Assembly: GCA_030620095.1 (NCBI GenBank)
Contig: JAUTXW010000358.1
Location: 558,001 to 622,000 of the forward strand
Direction of reading: 5' to 3'
From: Kuschelorhynchus macadamiae
Taxonomy: Eukaryota > Arthropoda > Insecta > Coleoptera > Curculionidae
DNA length: 64,000 bases
In this document: piece after piece, positions 25,134 through 36,388 of the stretch
Numbering within the stretch: the first letter of the stretch is position 1
How the letters are laid out: each line of letters opens with the position of its first letter
Made by a program: the position numbers and the translations under genes
Notes under the pieces: generated by a model
Database searches by the model: none
What the model was told of the DNA's origin: nothing
Seen by the model: the letters and a program-made list of their open reading frames with translations, nothing else

Positions 25134-25295
25134 AACCTCAGATTCACTAAAAAGGTTTAAGAGTTAGCCAGATCTTTGGAAATTATAAAACTTTTTGTAT
25201 TCCATTTATTCATTCATTATATCAATGTCATTTTGTAAATGATATATTTAGAAAACTTAATTTAAATTTAAACCTTTTTAGTAAATACTGCTGCT
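25134..25295. mobile_element. MITE family M1, copy 3 (diverged)
   Basis: The left end reads GATTCACTAAAAAGGTTTAA and the right end AATTTAAACCTTTTTAGTAA, inverted relative to each other as in the copy at 419-640. The core includes a diverged AATGTCATTTTGTAAATG block. It lies about 110 bases upstream of the how tail exon. Confidence 0.6.
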
Positions 25296-25404
25296 AGTCT
25301 AATCTATCTAATATTTATTATCCAAATTTATTTAAATGAATACGCTTTGGAACCTTCACTTTTTTAAAATCCACTTTAACACTCTACGATGTTAAATTTT
25401 ATAG

Positions 25405-25523
25405 GTCCCTCTTGTCCCCCGGAGACCCACACGGCCTCATCTACGCCCCCTACGCAGACTACACGAATTACACCCTAGCTGCGAGCCCTCTTCTCACGGA
25501 GTACGCCACAGCAGATCATTCGG
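25405..25523 (+). CDS. how: how/quaking, tyrosine-rich tail exon
   Basis: The exon follows TTTTATAG and ends at TTCGG|GTGGGT. It encodes PGDPHGLIYAPYADYTNYTL followed by AASPLLTEYATADHSG, the 'IYAPYxYxNY...LLTEY' segment shared with Drosophila HOW and Quaking. It leaves one base (G), completed by exon 30703. If the donor is not used, translation continues for six residues (GGLFAR) to a TGA at 25541-25543, giving a possible short isoform without the nuclear-retention tail. Confidence 0.95.
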
Positions 25524-28244
25524 GTGGGTTGTTTGCACGTTGACTCGTACCCCCAATTTTTATGTGTTATCAGCGGCCCGGAGCCCCGTATTGCTACTAT
25601 TATGCGCCTCGTAGGTGACCAAGGTGCTCTTCTCTTTTTCTTCTGAAAAATGTAGCGCTATTTTTTATTAATATGATATACTCGTATATGTATTTCGATC
25701 CTACCAAGACTGCACCATATTTGTTAGATTGAAATTTAAACTTCTATTCTCTTTGATCATAGCCTTTGGAAGTTACTTTTGACATGTTTATTTTCAGTTA
25801 TATTTGCATAAAAAGGATATATTAATATTTTGTTGAAAAAACAAATTGTACGTATTCACTAGGAAACAATTTCCTTAATGAATATGCTTGAAACTATTCC
25901 CCTTTGTTTATTGGAATACCAGAGTTCCTAGTAGACATTTTTTGATTTTTACCATTTTTTTATTCTCTATAAAGAATACCTTTTTTAACAAGAAACATGT
26001 TCTAAGGGCTTTCGATCTTAACCCACCGAAGCTCCACCTAGTTTATTAAAGATGGAGTTTAAGATGTATCGCTAATGGGTGGATTTTGTTTTTTATATAT
26101 TGTATGAAGTTACTTTCGAAATATAATTTAAACAAAAACTGATATTAAGATTTAAAAACAAACCAAGCGCTACGTGTATTTTTGTTTTGTAAACTTATAA
26201 GTAGCTCGCGATTACCTGATTATTGAAAAAAAATCGCAATAGGGGCTCATTTCGTCTTCATACTCCCATATACGTTAAAAATTGGGGTTAGTTTTACCGT
26301 TACGATTAGTGTACGTAAAGGGGTACAAATTTGCCCCTTTAGACGTACTGCACTGTCACTACTTCAGTTTTCATTCTCGTATGTTTTTGTTGGTAGTTTT
26401 AAGAGTTTTAGGTTTTTTTCGACGCCTATGGTAGTTAAATGTACTATGAGAGTTATTAAACAAAATATATATTTTAGTATTTTATGCGAAAACGTTAAAT
26501 TATGTTATAATCTTCTGTCCATGCATATTTTTAATATCTTTCTCAGACAAATGATAAAAATCCTAGGCGTCTCAAAAAATACTTAGTCACAATTTTTACA
26601 ATTTTTTTATTATATATTTTCTGTGATAATTTCTAACCAATCAGGTTATTAAACGTTACGTACTGTATGTAATGATGTTTCACAATATTTTTCAAGATTA
26701 TTATTTTTATTTAAATTTTTTAATTTTACACGTTCTTTTTTTTAATTGTTTGCATATTTTTAGCACACAAACGCAAGTCATATATTTACTGACGGTATCT
26801 GAATTTCGTGAATTTTTTGATTACTAATAATTTTGGAAAAATAACGATTAACTATTATTATCCTTATTTATTTCGGCTGTTTTGCTAAATGACATGGCTA
26901 CACTGCTGAAGGCTGAATTGAAATTACGAATATTCGAAACAAAAAGGCCATTTACATCTCCAAATTAATTGCAGTAATATTCCAAAAAACTTTCGAATCA
27001 AAACTTCAAGAGTTCAGATACGTTTTTTAGTTTATATTACTCTATAGATATATATCTTTATTATCATTTTAAGAAAAATAATTTATATATACAGGAAGAC
27101 TCTTTCTCATGTACGTTCAACGTACATTTTTATTCTGGTCACTTTGTTTTTACAATTTTATTTTACTAGTTTTTCTATTTTTGTTTTGTTTTCTTTAGAC
27201 AGCTTTATATAAATAGAACATTTTTTCTTTGTAAAGTTTTAAGGAAGTGTTTATATTAACACTTATTTTGTATATTATTATAAAGTGCTGATATCTGATG
27301 GTGCTATAATTAAGTTTTCTATCGCGTAGATTTTGAATTTTCATTGGTTAAGTGTATGTTTTTACGTATTTACTTTCTGGAAGTCAAAAGTAGATATATT
27401 TAAGTCAATTTGCATAAAAAATATTATATGTACTTAAAAATAAACACGCGATATAAAGATGTAATTTATTCAATGAAATAAAGCCATAAAAATGTTAGGT
27501 GAAATATAATTATAAATGATAGGTTGTTTGATTTTATAGCTATAAGAAGATATAGGATATTTGTATTTTTACATTGCATTTATTTTAACAATATTATTTA
27601 TTCGAGTGAAAAAAATAGGTTAAAGAAAACTGGAATGATTGTATTTTTTTCTGTTATTCCTTGATTTGAATTTCAAACAAGTAAAGGAAAAAGGAATACG
27701 ATTATTTTAGATTAAAAAAATATGTACATATTATCAGATATTGCTGAATTATAGTTTTAAAATATGTCAATGCTTTAATTGTTCTTAAGTCATAGTAGAG
27801 TAGCTACAAAGTAGTATTTTTAGTGTGTTGGTGTCTTTTTGTATCGTTTTTAAGTTGAAATTTATTTTTGAGCGAAAAAAAAAGATTTACGAATATGGTG
27901 TGGTCGACTCATTCACATTTTTTCACACCATAAAATAGTCGAAACCAATCTAAGCCCTTTAAGTTTTAGAGTTATATATGTATGCAATATTTTTATTTAT
28001 CAAATATAAGGGTGGACTCTTAGACAATGGTAACTCACATTTTTGTTGGCGGCGTCACGAACTTAGATGTAACATTTTTTTTTTAGAACTGCTTACTTAA
28101 ATTAAAACAACCACGTCACTTAGGCCGGTATTCTGTCATAGATAAAGAAAACATGGATATGGCTTGCGTGGGACTTGAATAAAGCCTTCCTGGTATGAAT
28201 AACACTGAGCATTAATTTCTCGATTCGTTTCATGATTTTAACAC

Positions 28245-28350
28245 AAAAGGTTCTTATAAAGATATGTCTTAAATAGCTTCGTTTTCAAGATACAGGGTTG
28301 TTAAAATTTTAAATATTTCTTAGTTTTTTTTTTAAGTGCCCCTTACATAT
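28245..28350 (-). repeat. Partial copy of foldback family F2
   Basis: It contains 'TATGTCTTAAATAGCTTCGT' then 'TTTTCAAGATACAGGGTTGTTAAAA', like the outer part of the left arm at 19905 ('GTGTCTTCAAGGTCTTCGTTTTTGAGATGCAG'). Confidence 0.45.
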
Positions 28351-28351
28351 C

Positions 28352-28353
<2 letters not shown>

Positions 28354-28410
<57 letters not shown>
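28354..28410. repeat. (AT)n microsatellite
   Basis: A pure AT run of 57 bases. Confidence 0.97.
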
Positions 28411-28413
<3 letters not shown>

Positions 28414-28689
28414 CACCCAGGTCCTGCACGTTACCCCATGCTGCAAAACCATAGGATATGACTGGATATGCATTAGCGTAGTAGACAGTTACTAAATTAG
28501 AAACACCTAATGAGTTTTTTAAAGATATTATAATTTAAAAAAAAAACATTTATTTAGTCTCGAACAAACATCATCTGTATGCAGACTACAGGTTAGAACT
28601 GATTGTGATTCCCAAAAGCTTTGAACTGACTTAACTGGAAAGTCATATTATTAAATAAAATATTTAGATTTATTGGTTTACGCATTTTT

Positions 28690-29820
28690 TGATAGATTTA
28701 TTATAAAGATTTACACCAATTTAAGAACTCGGACAGTGTTATCTTAATTTTCTCCTCCAAAAGATTCTCATTTTTGGCGGAGATGACTATGATCGTATCA
28801 TTAGCGAACATAAAAACGTTTCCACATTAAATGTATTCTGGTAAGTCGGTTATGAATAACAAGAAAATTAGAGGACCCAGGACACTGCGTTAAGGGCTCC
28901 CTACGTCACAGTTTGTCATTTGTGAATAAATATTTAAGCCATTTGCTTACTGGTTCTTTAATACCTAGCCTTTCAATTTTTTTCTAACAAGTCAGGATTT
29001 TAGGTATCAAATGCCTTTGTTAGATCAAATAGTAGGAGCGCAACTTTATGATTCTTATTAAGTTGATTATATATAGCAAGGCAGTTAGCTTCTTGTAAAT
29101 ATCCTTTTCGAAAACCCGAAAAACAGTAAGTAAAGATATAGGCCTAAAATTTTCAATTAAAAGAGGATCACCCTTCTTAAATATAAGTAAGATATTAGCT
29201 TCTTTCAGTTGCGAGGGGAAAATACCTTCATAAACCGACATATTTATCAAATAAACCAAACGAGCAATTACTTTGGAAAAATACTTCTTTAACAAAGCAA
29301 CAAGTGCCTCATCTTGCCCTGTTGATTTTTTGTTGGGCAATTTTGTTTGGCAGAACGGTGTGTTACATTAGTATATTGAAAGTTATTTAAACTCTTTTTC
29401 GATAATTTTTTGATAAGTGTACAGAAATAATTACTAAAACTATTTGTTATGACTTCTGCATTAGTTATTTATCTACAATTTCTACTACTAGGCAGATGGT
29501 CAATGTTAAGATCAGAACAGAATATTTTCATATCTTCTAAAATGTTTGTCGATAGTTCAGAAAAAATGTCGAGAAAAAACTTAATGTCAGTCGAACTTCC
29601 TGGTTTATATACTAATAATATACAGTAGTTTTTGTAGTCTATAGCAGAACATTCCAACAGCATTTCAGCAGAAAAGTTGTTATAGTCTTGCAAAATTTTG
29701 CAACTTTCAGAATCACTAGTTTTTGTAAAAATTACACTACCACCGTGTTGGTGGTGTATTCTACTAAAGCCACACAATTTATTGTAACCATTTATATTTA
29801 AACCGTCTATACTGATACTA
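28690..29820 (-). pseudogene. Non-LTR retrotransposon ORF2 relic (endonuclease + reverse transcriptase)
   Basis: Read on the - strand: an endonuclease fragment (SIDGLNINGYNKLCGFSRIH, GGSVIFTK, IDYKNYCILLVYKPGSS, IFCSDLNIDHL; about 29470-29820), then the reverse transcriptase start (PNKKSTGQDE, FPSQLKEANILLIFKKGDP, NFRPISLLTVFRVFEK; 29090-29340), motif A as LLFDLTKAFDT (about 29000), and the catalytic box as MFANDTIIVIS (about 28800) where YADD is usual. Frames change several times and stops interrupt it. The layout is that of Jockey/CR1-type LINEs. It lies antisense inside a how intron. Confidence 0.82.
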
Positions 29821-29867
29821 GTTAGCTAGTGCTCTAAAGGAGACGGGATCATATTATTGAGTTAGTT

Positions 29868-30292
29868 CAAGGGGTCAGTCACCACCCCTTTTTTTCAGCA
29901 GAAAATTGTCTGTAGCCAGCGATAGTGGCGTAATTTGGTACTACTATCGGATTTCCTGCTTTATTCTACAAATTTTATACCCCTTTGACTTTTTTTATAC
30001 CTTGCACCGTTTTGGAGTAATTTTAGAAAAATGTGTTCAAAAAATTGAACATTTTTAATGGGTTTTATTTTGTAATTTAGATAATAAAAGCTGAGCTAAA
30101 ACTAAAATGTCGATGTTTTTAAACACATTTTTGAAAATTTCTTCAAAGCGCTGCAAGATATCAAAAAAGTTCAAGGGGCACAACATTTGTAAAATAAAGC
30201 AGAAAATCCGACTGAAGTAACAGACCAAGTCAGTGTCGCTATAGAAATTTTTTTGTAGCTATCAAAGGGTAGTGCCTCGAAAAAAGCGACAT
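29868..30292. mobile_element. Foldback element, ~425 bp, arms ~200 bp (family F1)
   Basis: The left arm contains CGGATTTCCTGCTTTATTCT, then 'ACCCCTTTGACTTTTTTATA' and 'AGAAAAATGTGTTCAAAAAA'. The right arm contains their complements in mirrored order, ending AATAAAGCAGAAAATCCG (about 30197-30214) and continuing outward to 'CTATCAAAGGGTAGTGCCTC'. The axis is near 30082. No open frame is seen. Its left end abuts the retrotransposon relic. Confidence 0.75.
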
Positions 30293-30580
30293 CCTTTAGA
30301 CATTTTATTATGGTCTCTTTATAGACATTAATTACGGTTCATCATGTGCTAAATTCGAATCAAGTACCTTTAGAAATGTACGAGGCACATAAAAAAAACA
30401 ATAATTATTTAAAATTTTAACAGGTTGTAGGTATCTTCAAAACGAAACAATCTAGGATATTTGCTTATAGGAACTTTTTGTCTTAAAATTATGCGAGGAA
30501 TCTCCTTATGAAATATCAATCTACCAGATATTAATTAACACCCTGTATAGCTTATAAGTACAAAAAATAATCATTTTGTT
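30290..30580 (+). repeat. Half-copy of foldback family F2
   Basis: It contains 'AGACATTTTATTATGGTCTC', 'ACATTAATTACGGTTCATCA' and 'CTTTAGAAATGTACGAGGCA', closely matching 43360-43460 and one arm of the element at 19905-20640. It ends in ACACCCTGTATAG. Confidence 0.6.
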
Positions 30581-30702
30581 GTGACGTCACTCGACTAATC
30601 TTTTTTGCAACGCAAAAAAACAAGTTTCAACTATTCGGACGTCTACAGATGTTCCGCTGTACGTAAAGAATCTCAAGGTCATAACAGTTCTATATTGTGC
30701 AG

Positions 30703-30782
30703 GTGCGTCGGCTGTTGCCAAACAACGACGCCTGGGACAAATAAGAGAGCATCCCTATCAGAGGGCTGGAGCGCTCTCTTAA
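30703..30782 (+). CDS. how: how/quaking, terminal exon with nuclear-retention motif
   Basis: After the acceptor TTGTGCAG the frame reads GASAVAKQRRLGQIREHPYQ, then RAGALS and a TAA at 30780-30782. The basic stretch and HPYQR match the nuclear-retention signal of long HOW and QKI-5 isoforms. Drosophila HOW(L) continues for about 15 residues after HPYQR, whereas here the protein stops after seven residues (RAGALS follows HPYQ), so the extreme C-terminus differs. The phase fits exon 25405-25523 exactly. Any longer tail would need an alternative exon that I cannot identify. Confidence 0.93.
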
Positions 30783-33700
30783 GCATGCTCTTTTTTAAAA
30801 GGTTAGTTGATTTCCACTTGTATATGTTTTTAACTTTTTATTTCAGGTCCGTCGCGTTCATTTTATGTTCGTTTTGTGAAATTCGGCGTTCTTCTTCAGT
30901 ATTTTGAACGGGTCATTTTATATTTTGATGCTCTCGAATTAATTATACTCATCTAAATGGAAGTTGAACAAACAGTTTTTTTTTATAAATAGAAAATGCA
31001 TTTTTAGTTACACCTTTGAACCAGTGTATTATGTTAAATGGAGGGGACAAAGAACTAGGTGTATGCAACTTTCACCAATAGTTAAGCTGTAAGAGAAAAA
31101 CCGGGACTTTTCTATGTAGTAAAACTTTCCAATTGAATCTCAAAAATTAAATGCAGATCTGGTAGAACCACAGTTGATGACTTCTGCAAAAGGTATCAAG
31201 TCTGCTGTCACTTCTTTCAAAACATGTATTTTCATTTTTCTTATATTATTGTCCTAAGTAATAACAAATAAGTTGATTAATAGGGTGTTTTAAATAGCGA
31301 ATTCTCTAAACCGGAAGTAGTTCAGATTAGATTGTCCCTTTGTTTTAATGGTTTACACTGGTTTCATTTCTCGAACAAACATCTATCGTATGTATCAAAT
31401 TCGTAGAACAAAACATTAAACAAGGGTCCTGCTTATCACTACACTCAGAATAGGGTTACCATTTATTAGTTTTTAAGCTTAAGCTGTTAAAAACTAGAAT
31501 TTTAGAATAGAACGAGTACCTCATCAGCATCACAATTCTTGTGATACCTAGTCCAGAAAATTTTTATTTACATTTTTATACATAGTGTATTTATGAAGTT
31601 TTAGTTATCCTTTTTGTGTTAGACACTTTTATAAAGTAATTATAAGGACGTCTATTAGCTATAGATTAGACTAGAACAACACCAAGAATTATTTTGGTAT
31701 TTATATACTTCTGTTTGATTTACTTCATCATTGTTAAACAAATTCCCGTAAGCTTTAAATTTTCAAATCTGCTAAAAATGGATCAAACCAAATATTATTT
31801 TAAAAGTGCGAAATTATATTCGTTAGTCGTTTGGCTAGTTTTTTCTGATATATGTTATGTAGTACTACAATAAAATTACTTTGCCTCATGTTAACATAAT
31901 ATATATTTTTCTACTGAAGAAAATTTAGGTATAAATATTCATTCGATTACATTTGAGTACAATTTTACTTTTTTCAAGATTGGTGTGTTAATGCCACAGT
32001 CACTTTGTGACTCAAAAGTTATGAAAATATATTTTAACAGTTTTGTAGAGTTATTCTTTTTTCTGAATTCTATATCGACATTATTAGAGGGGTAAGTTAA
32101 AATTTCCCTTTTACGTTTAGTTGTTATTTCTGAAAAAGATACTACTTATTCTCTAGTCCTTTATTAAACTTATTCTAGTCTAATTCTCTAGCTTCTTTTT
32201 TATACGTGCGGGCCCTTGCTTTCTAAGAAATATTTAAGAGTTTATTATTGAGGTTTTAAGCATGTAAAATATCTATTTCTCGAATTTACGTAGACACAAA
32301 ATATTTATTATTAAGAGTATTTTTGAACGTTTCGTCTCTTCCCTCTGCATTACAGATAACAGAACGTTCAAAAATCGTACTTCGCTAGTTTTTAGGTAGT
32401 TATTTAAATCGTTTATATTACAATATGATTATATTTTTTGTATATGTTGTTGACTTGCGCCAATGTGGAAAATATATTTATATGAAAATCTTACCTAAAC
32501 TCTTTTATTTCTTTATCTGAAAATACCTCAACAAATTTTGTACAAAAGGCACTCATTTCTATTAAAAATTTTCTTTCGGCTCTAGACATCTTTCGCTGTT
32601 GATGTTTTCATTGATTCATTTGTGCAAGTAGGTCTTGACAGAAACATCAATGACAGTTGAAGGCACTCGTTTTGGCTATGTGGAACAAAATGTTCCTACT
32701 AGTAATAGTGAATGAAGGGGGTTTCAAGACCTCCTGCCACCTGTCAATGGTCCTTGAATCTAGGAGATCAAATTACTGCTGCTTCTGGTAGAGTATATTT
32801 GCTACAAATGTTTAATGAAAAGCTGCGATAGTTGTCTAGAAGTGAGTAAAAGAAATTTGCTATATATGATTATTATTTCGATCATTTTGCATTCTATAAA
32901 TAGTAATTAACTTGTATTTTAGTAAGTTTGATTAACTTTTGCAATATTAACACACATTTAACAAATGTTATAATTATCTAATAATTCCACACATGGCCAA
33001 GTAACTATAGTTTTCTTCTGAGAGTGAATGAAGTAAAAATAACCAAGTAGAGTGAATGTGCTAATTATATTGAAGGGTTATAGCAGCACTGTATTTTGAC
33101 AAAATGCATCATTACAACTAATTTTTGTATTGTCTTCACACGGTTTTAAGTACTTTTATCATCAATTTGTATAGACCACGCCTACAGTAATGATTCTGCT
33201 TTTATAACTAACCATTATTTTGGCTTTGAAACCTCATAACTAGTGCACAATTTTAAAAAAATCTGGGTTTTGCGTATTTGTTCGCCAACAAATGTTTGAT
33301 ATGTTTTTTCTGAAATTTAAAATATTACTACAAAAAAATGTAAAAACACTCAAATACACTTTTTTAAAATTCAATTAATAAACTATTTTGGTAGTAAAAG
33401 TTAAGAGAAAAATAATGTGGCTTACCACAATAATAGTTTTTGCCTAAGGGAATAAAATCAAACTTTTAAGAAGTTCAATTTATATTTTTCATGCCTTAAT
33501 TGTAAATTAATCATTTTAAATATTCTGGCTAAGGCCTATTATTTTATCAAAAAGTTTCCCATATAAAAACATTCAGCCCATTTTCCATGAATAATGACTT
33601 TTTGTACATGATAATTTCCACAAGATTTAAAACAATCTAAATATTCACAATTGGTCGAACATAATACATTAAACCAGGATATTAAGACTTCTCTATAAAG

Positions 33701-34540
33701 GCTCTATGATTGAAAACAAAAATGATGTCTAAATCATATGACATACAATTCTATTTTGGGAAGTATGCTCCCTTTTTAACTTGGTTATTTTTAAGCACAT
33801 ACACTAGTGTAGTAAGGACATGCAGCCTTTTTTACCAATTATTAACATAAATCTACTGGGAGTAAACTGGTATTTAGTGCCTTATTTTACATTGTGTATG
33901 TACCAGTGTCATCTTTATAATGTGCATGTTTAATGAGTATAAAAACATTTGTTTAACTGGTGGGTTCAGTGTCTGTCTAATTCATAATTTTACATACAAC
34001 TTGTGATTAACTATTAAATTATAGTTAACTGTAGGGACTATATTAGTTTTTTTTGCTAATGAAAAAATCTTATTACTAACCTATTTTTCTTAATGTTCCC
34101 AAGAAGCTAAGCTATTTAATTTACAAACCTTGTATTTTTCATTATTTAAACAAGAAAAGAATTAACTTCCTCTGATAAACTCTTATTGGACATCCTGAAT
34201 ATTATATTACTAAACATACATAAATCATTTCGTTGGTTGTTAAAATGTTTAGTGTTTTTTTTTCTGTGGCATTGTTTGGATTCAAAAAGTCCATGGATTT
34301 TTTTGTTAGTTATGTACAGGGTATAGAGTTTTTTGACTATAGATTCGCCATAAGTAACTTTAATATTTTTATAGATATAAAAAATATTAAATACAAAAAA
34401 TTCTTTAATTTGTAAAAAACTTGATCTGTAGTTTGCAGATATATCGGCGCAATAAAATATTTTAAAATATTTCCATTCAAAATTATAAGCATAGTTATAA
34501 TATTTATTCAAAATATTTTAAAATCTAACAAATAAAATAT
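30783..34540 (+). other. Probable how 3' UTR and downstream AT-rich sequence
   Basis: After the how stop codon there are several kilobases of AT-rich sequence without a recognisable gene. Quaking-family transcripts usually have long 3' UTRs. AATAAA hexamers lie near 31869, 33451, 34451 and 34531, any of which could end the transcript. A possible tiny intron (AAAG|GTTAGT at 30802 to TATTTCAG at 30846, 45 bases) and a composite ACTAAC/TAAT site near 34057-34094 are described in the findings. The UTR limits are inference. Confidence 0.3.
32319..32375. repeat. 13-bp perfect inverted repeat
   Basis: ATTTTTGAACGTT (32319-32331) and AACGTTCAAAAAT (32363-32375) flank 31 bases. It lies in the presumed how 3' UTR region and its function is unknown. 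Confidence 0.7.
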
Positions 34541-35513
34541 CAACTATAAAGAGGTTAATACAAGAGTATAGAAAGGCCACAAAAACTTAAAAAAAATGTT
34601 TGTCGCATTCCGTATTAGATCTAGGAATTTAATAAATTTCTTCTAACTTATTCTTAACTTCTAATTAATTAACTTCCTACGTAAATCTCGGAATTTATTA
34701 AATTCAAAGAATTCAGTTAGGTTAGGTTGAACTAAGTTTTGAGATTTAAGTCGGAATTTAACATAAATATTTTTTAAATTCTTTTGGTCCTTCTACGCCT
34801 TCGTAGTTTAATTTTTGTTTCGAGAGTTTTCGAAAAAATTCTATTTTAATTACGATTATTTTAATGCAAGCAGTGCTTATAATAATGTCGTCGAGCGTCA
34901 ATGGAAATTATTGAAAATTTAAATCGAAATATTTCAAAGTTTCCAAAACTATTGTCAACAAACCTTTTGTCGTCGTAATCAAGAAGTTTTGAAACTAAAT
35001 TCTTGTACTCGTATTCTCATGTGTCTCACCACCAGCACAAGCTCAAAATTGTTTATACAAAGCTTGTACCAGTAAACTTATACCTTAATAGATATCTTTA
35101 GAAGAAAGTATAATAGAACAACAGTCACAGAAAATCATTGTAACGAAAACAGATACTTTTTGGATGGCATTTTATCCCAAAACATTAAAAAAATGGAGAA
35201 TGCGAAGTAAAGAACCTATCTTACAAGTTGTCTACTAACACCGGCACTATTACAACCATTAATCTTGTAACAGGATCTCGTCTCCGAAACTTGTAGGATT
35301 TTTATAAAGCTTAAAACATGTAAGTTCTTAGTGATGGAGTTAATGCTGACTTTCTTTAAAATTAAACAATTTTTACAATTTACTGCCACCCTTTCCGTTC
35401 CTTGTTCTAAACATTAGTAAAAATTATTCTTATAAACTTTACGTTCTGATGCTGCAACTTATTCGATTCTAGTTCTAGTTTAGAAAAAATACTTTGTTTT
35501 CATTGTGGCTCGA

Positions 35514-35680
35514 TAAATGACTGTCTGATCGTTTTCCTTTCGACGTCGTTTTTACTCACCTCTTTTGTAACATTTGTACCACTCTACACTTTTCCTTTTT
35601 ATTCAAACTCACAACATCTGATAAATGACTGTCGTTTTTACTGACATCTTCGAAACATTTGTACCACTCTACACCGATAG
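35514..35680. repeat. Imperfect duplication of a ~75-bp segment
   Basis: 'GATAAATGACTGTC', 'GTCGTTTTTACTCACCTCTT' and 'AACATTTGTACCACTCTACAC' (35514-35588) recur as 'GATAAATGACTGTCGTTTTT', 'ACTGACATCTTCGAAACATT' and 'TGTACCACTCTACACC' (35620-35675). An open frame on the - strand (35556-35792) covers the second copy, but its product resembles nothing that I know. Confidence 0.65.
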
Positions 35681-36360
35681 TCTTTGTCTTTTTGGATGGT
35701 ACTGATTTTTTCATTGGATATTCTATATTTATTCCCAGTCTGTTAAGTGCTAGACATTCGTGTAGGATATGATAGACAATTGCGTGTTTCATTAGTCTCT
35801 ATGCGGTGGCACTCCTATTATTCACATTCTTTTCTTCGTTTGTTAATTTCAATTTCCTTTGTACATTAATATGTTTCTTATTTTACCTTCACATTTAAGC
35901 AGTTATTTCCAGACCTTGTTCAAGATTGCGTTTGCTCTTATAGTAGGTTTACCTTCAACACTAGTTATGTGCAGTGATAGGAGATGACATTCAAACTGCA
36001 CCCACATGCCGATCGTGCTTAAAACAAGAAATCTTGTGGTATTTGGATCTTCAAATGAAAAACATTCTTCTGGATACAGTCAGGTATGTTTAGTATTCAA
36101 AATTGGATATTCCTTGCAGAACGAAAAAGTTGACAGAACTATTTTCGGATTGAAAGTGTATTTTCGAGTTAAAAGAGAAACCCAGTCATTCTGGTAAGCT
36201 GGGACTAGTAATTTAAAGGAATTTCATTAGATGAAAATATGTGGAATAGACTACGTTACCTACAAGAGGTTTGATTTTTCGTTGTTTAACATCTCGAAAT
36301 GACCCGGGATCAAAACAAGTCTAGTTGGGTGTCCATCTGTATTTTCTTTAGTTCTTTTAT

Positions 36361-36388
36361 GCAAGATTGAACACATGTTCAATCTTGC
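36361..36388. repeat. 28-base near-perfect palindrome
   Basis: GCAAGATTGAACA is followed, after two bases, by TGTTCAATCTTGC. Confidence 0.9.

Larger units (their letters stand above)
21364..25404 (+). other. how intron, 4.0 kb
   Basis: This lies between GTAAGT and TTTATAG. It contains an imperfect hairpin (22883-22951), a mariner relic (22963-24085) and a MITE copy (25134-25295). The stretch 21700-22260 has slightly richer base composition and short open frames on both strands, but I recognise nothing in them. The stretches 22260-22880 and 24090-25130 show no identifiable feature. Confidence 0.9.
25524..30702 (+). other. how intron, 5.2 kb
   Basis: This lies between GTGGGT and GTGCAG. The stretch from 25620 to 28240 is AT-rich and I see no gene or element in it beyond a 19-base palindrome at 27109-27127. 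From 28245 on come a half-copy of foldback family F2, a TA tract, a degraded non-LTR retrotransposon and a foldback element. Confidence 0.9.

Noticed and set aside
34146..34511. 121-codon - strand frame in AT-rich DNA
   Set aside because: Composition is Asn, Tyr, Phe, Ile and Lys as expected from AT-rich non-coding sequence, with no motif and no neighbours supporting a gene.
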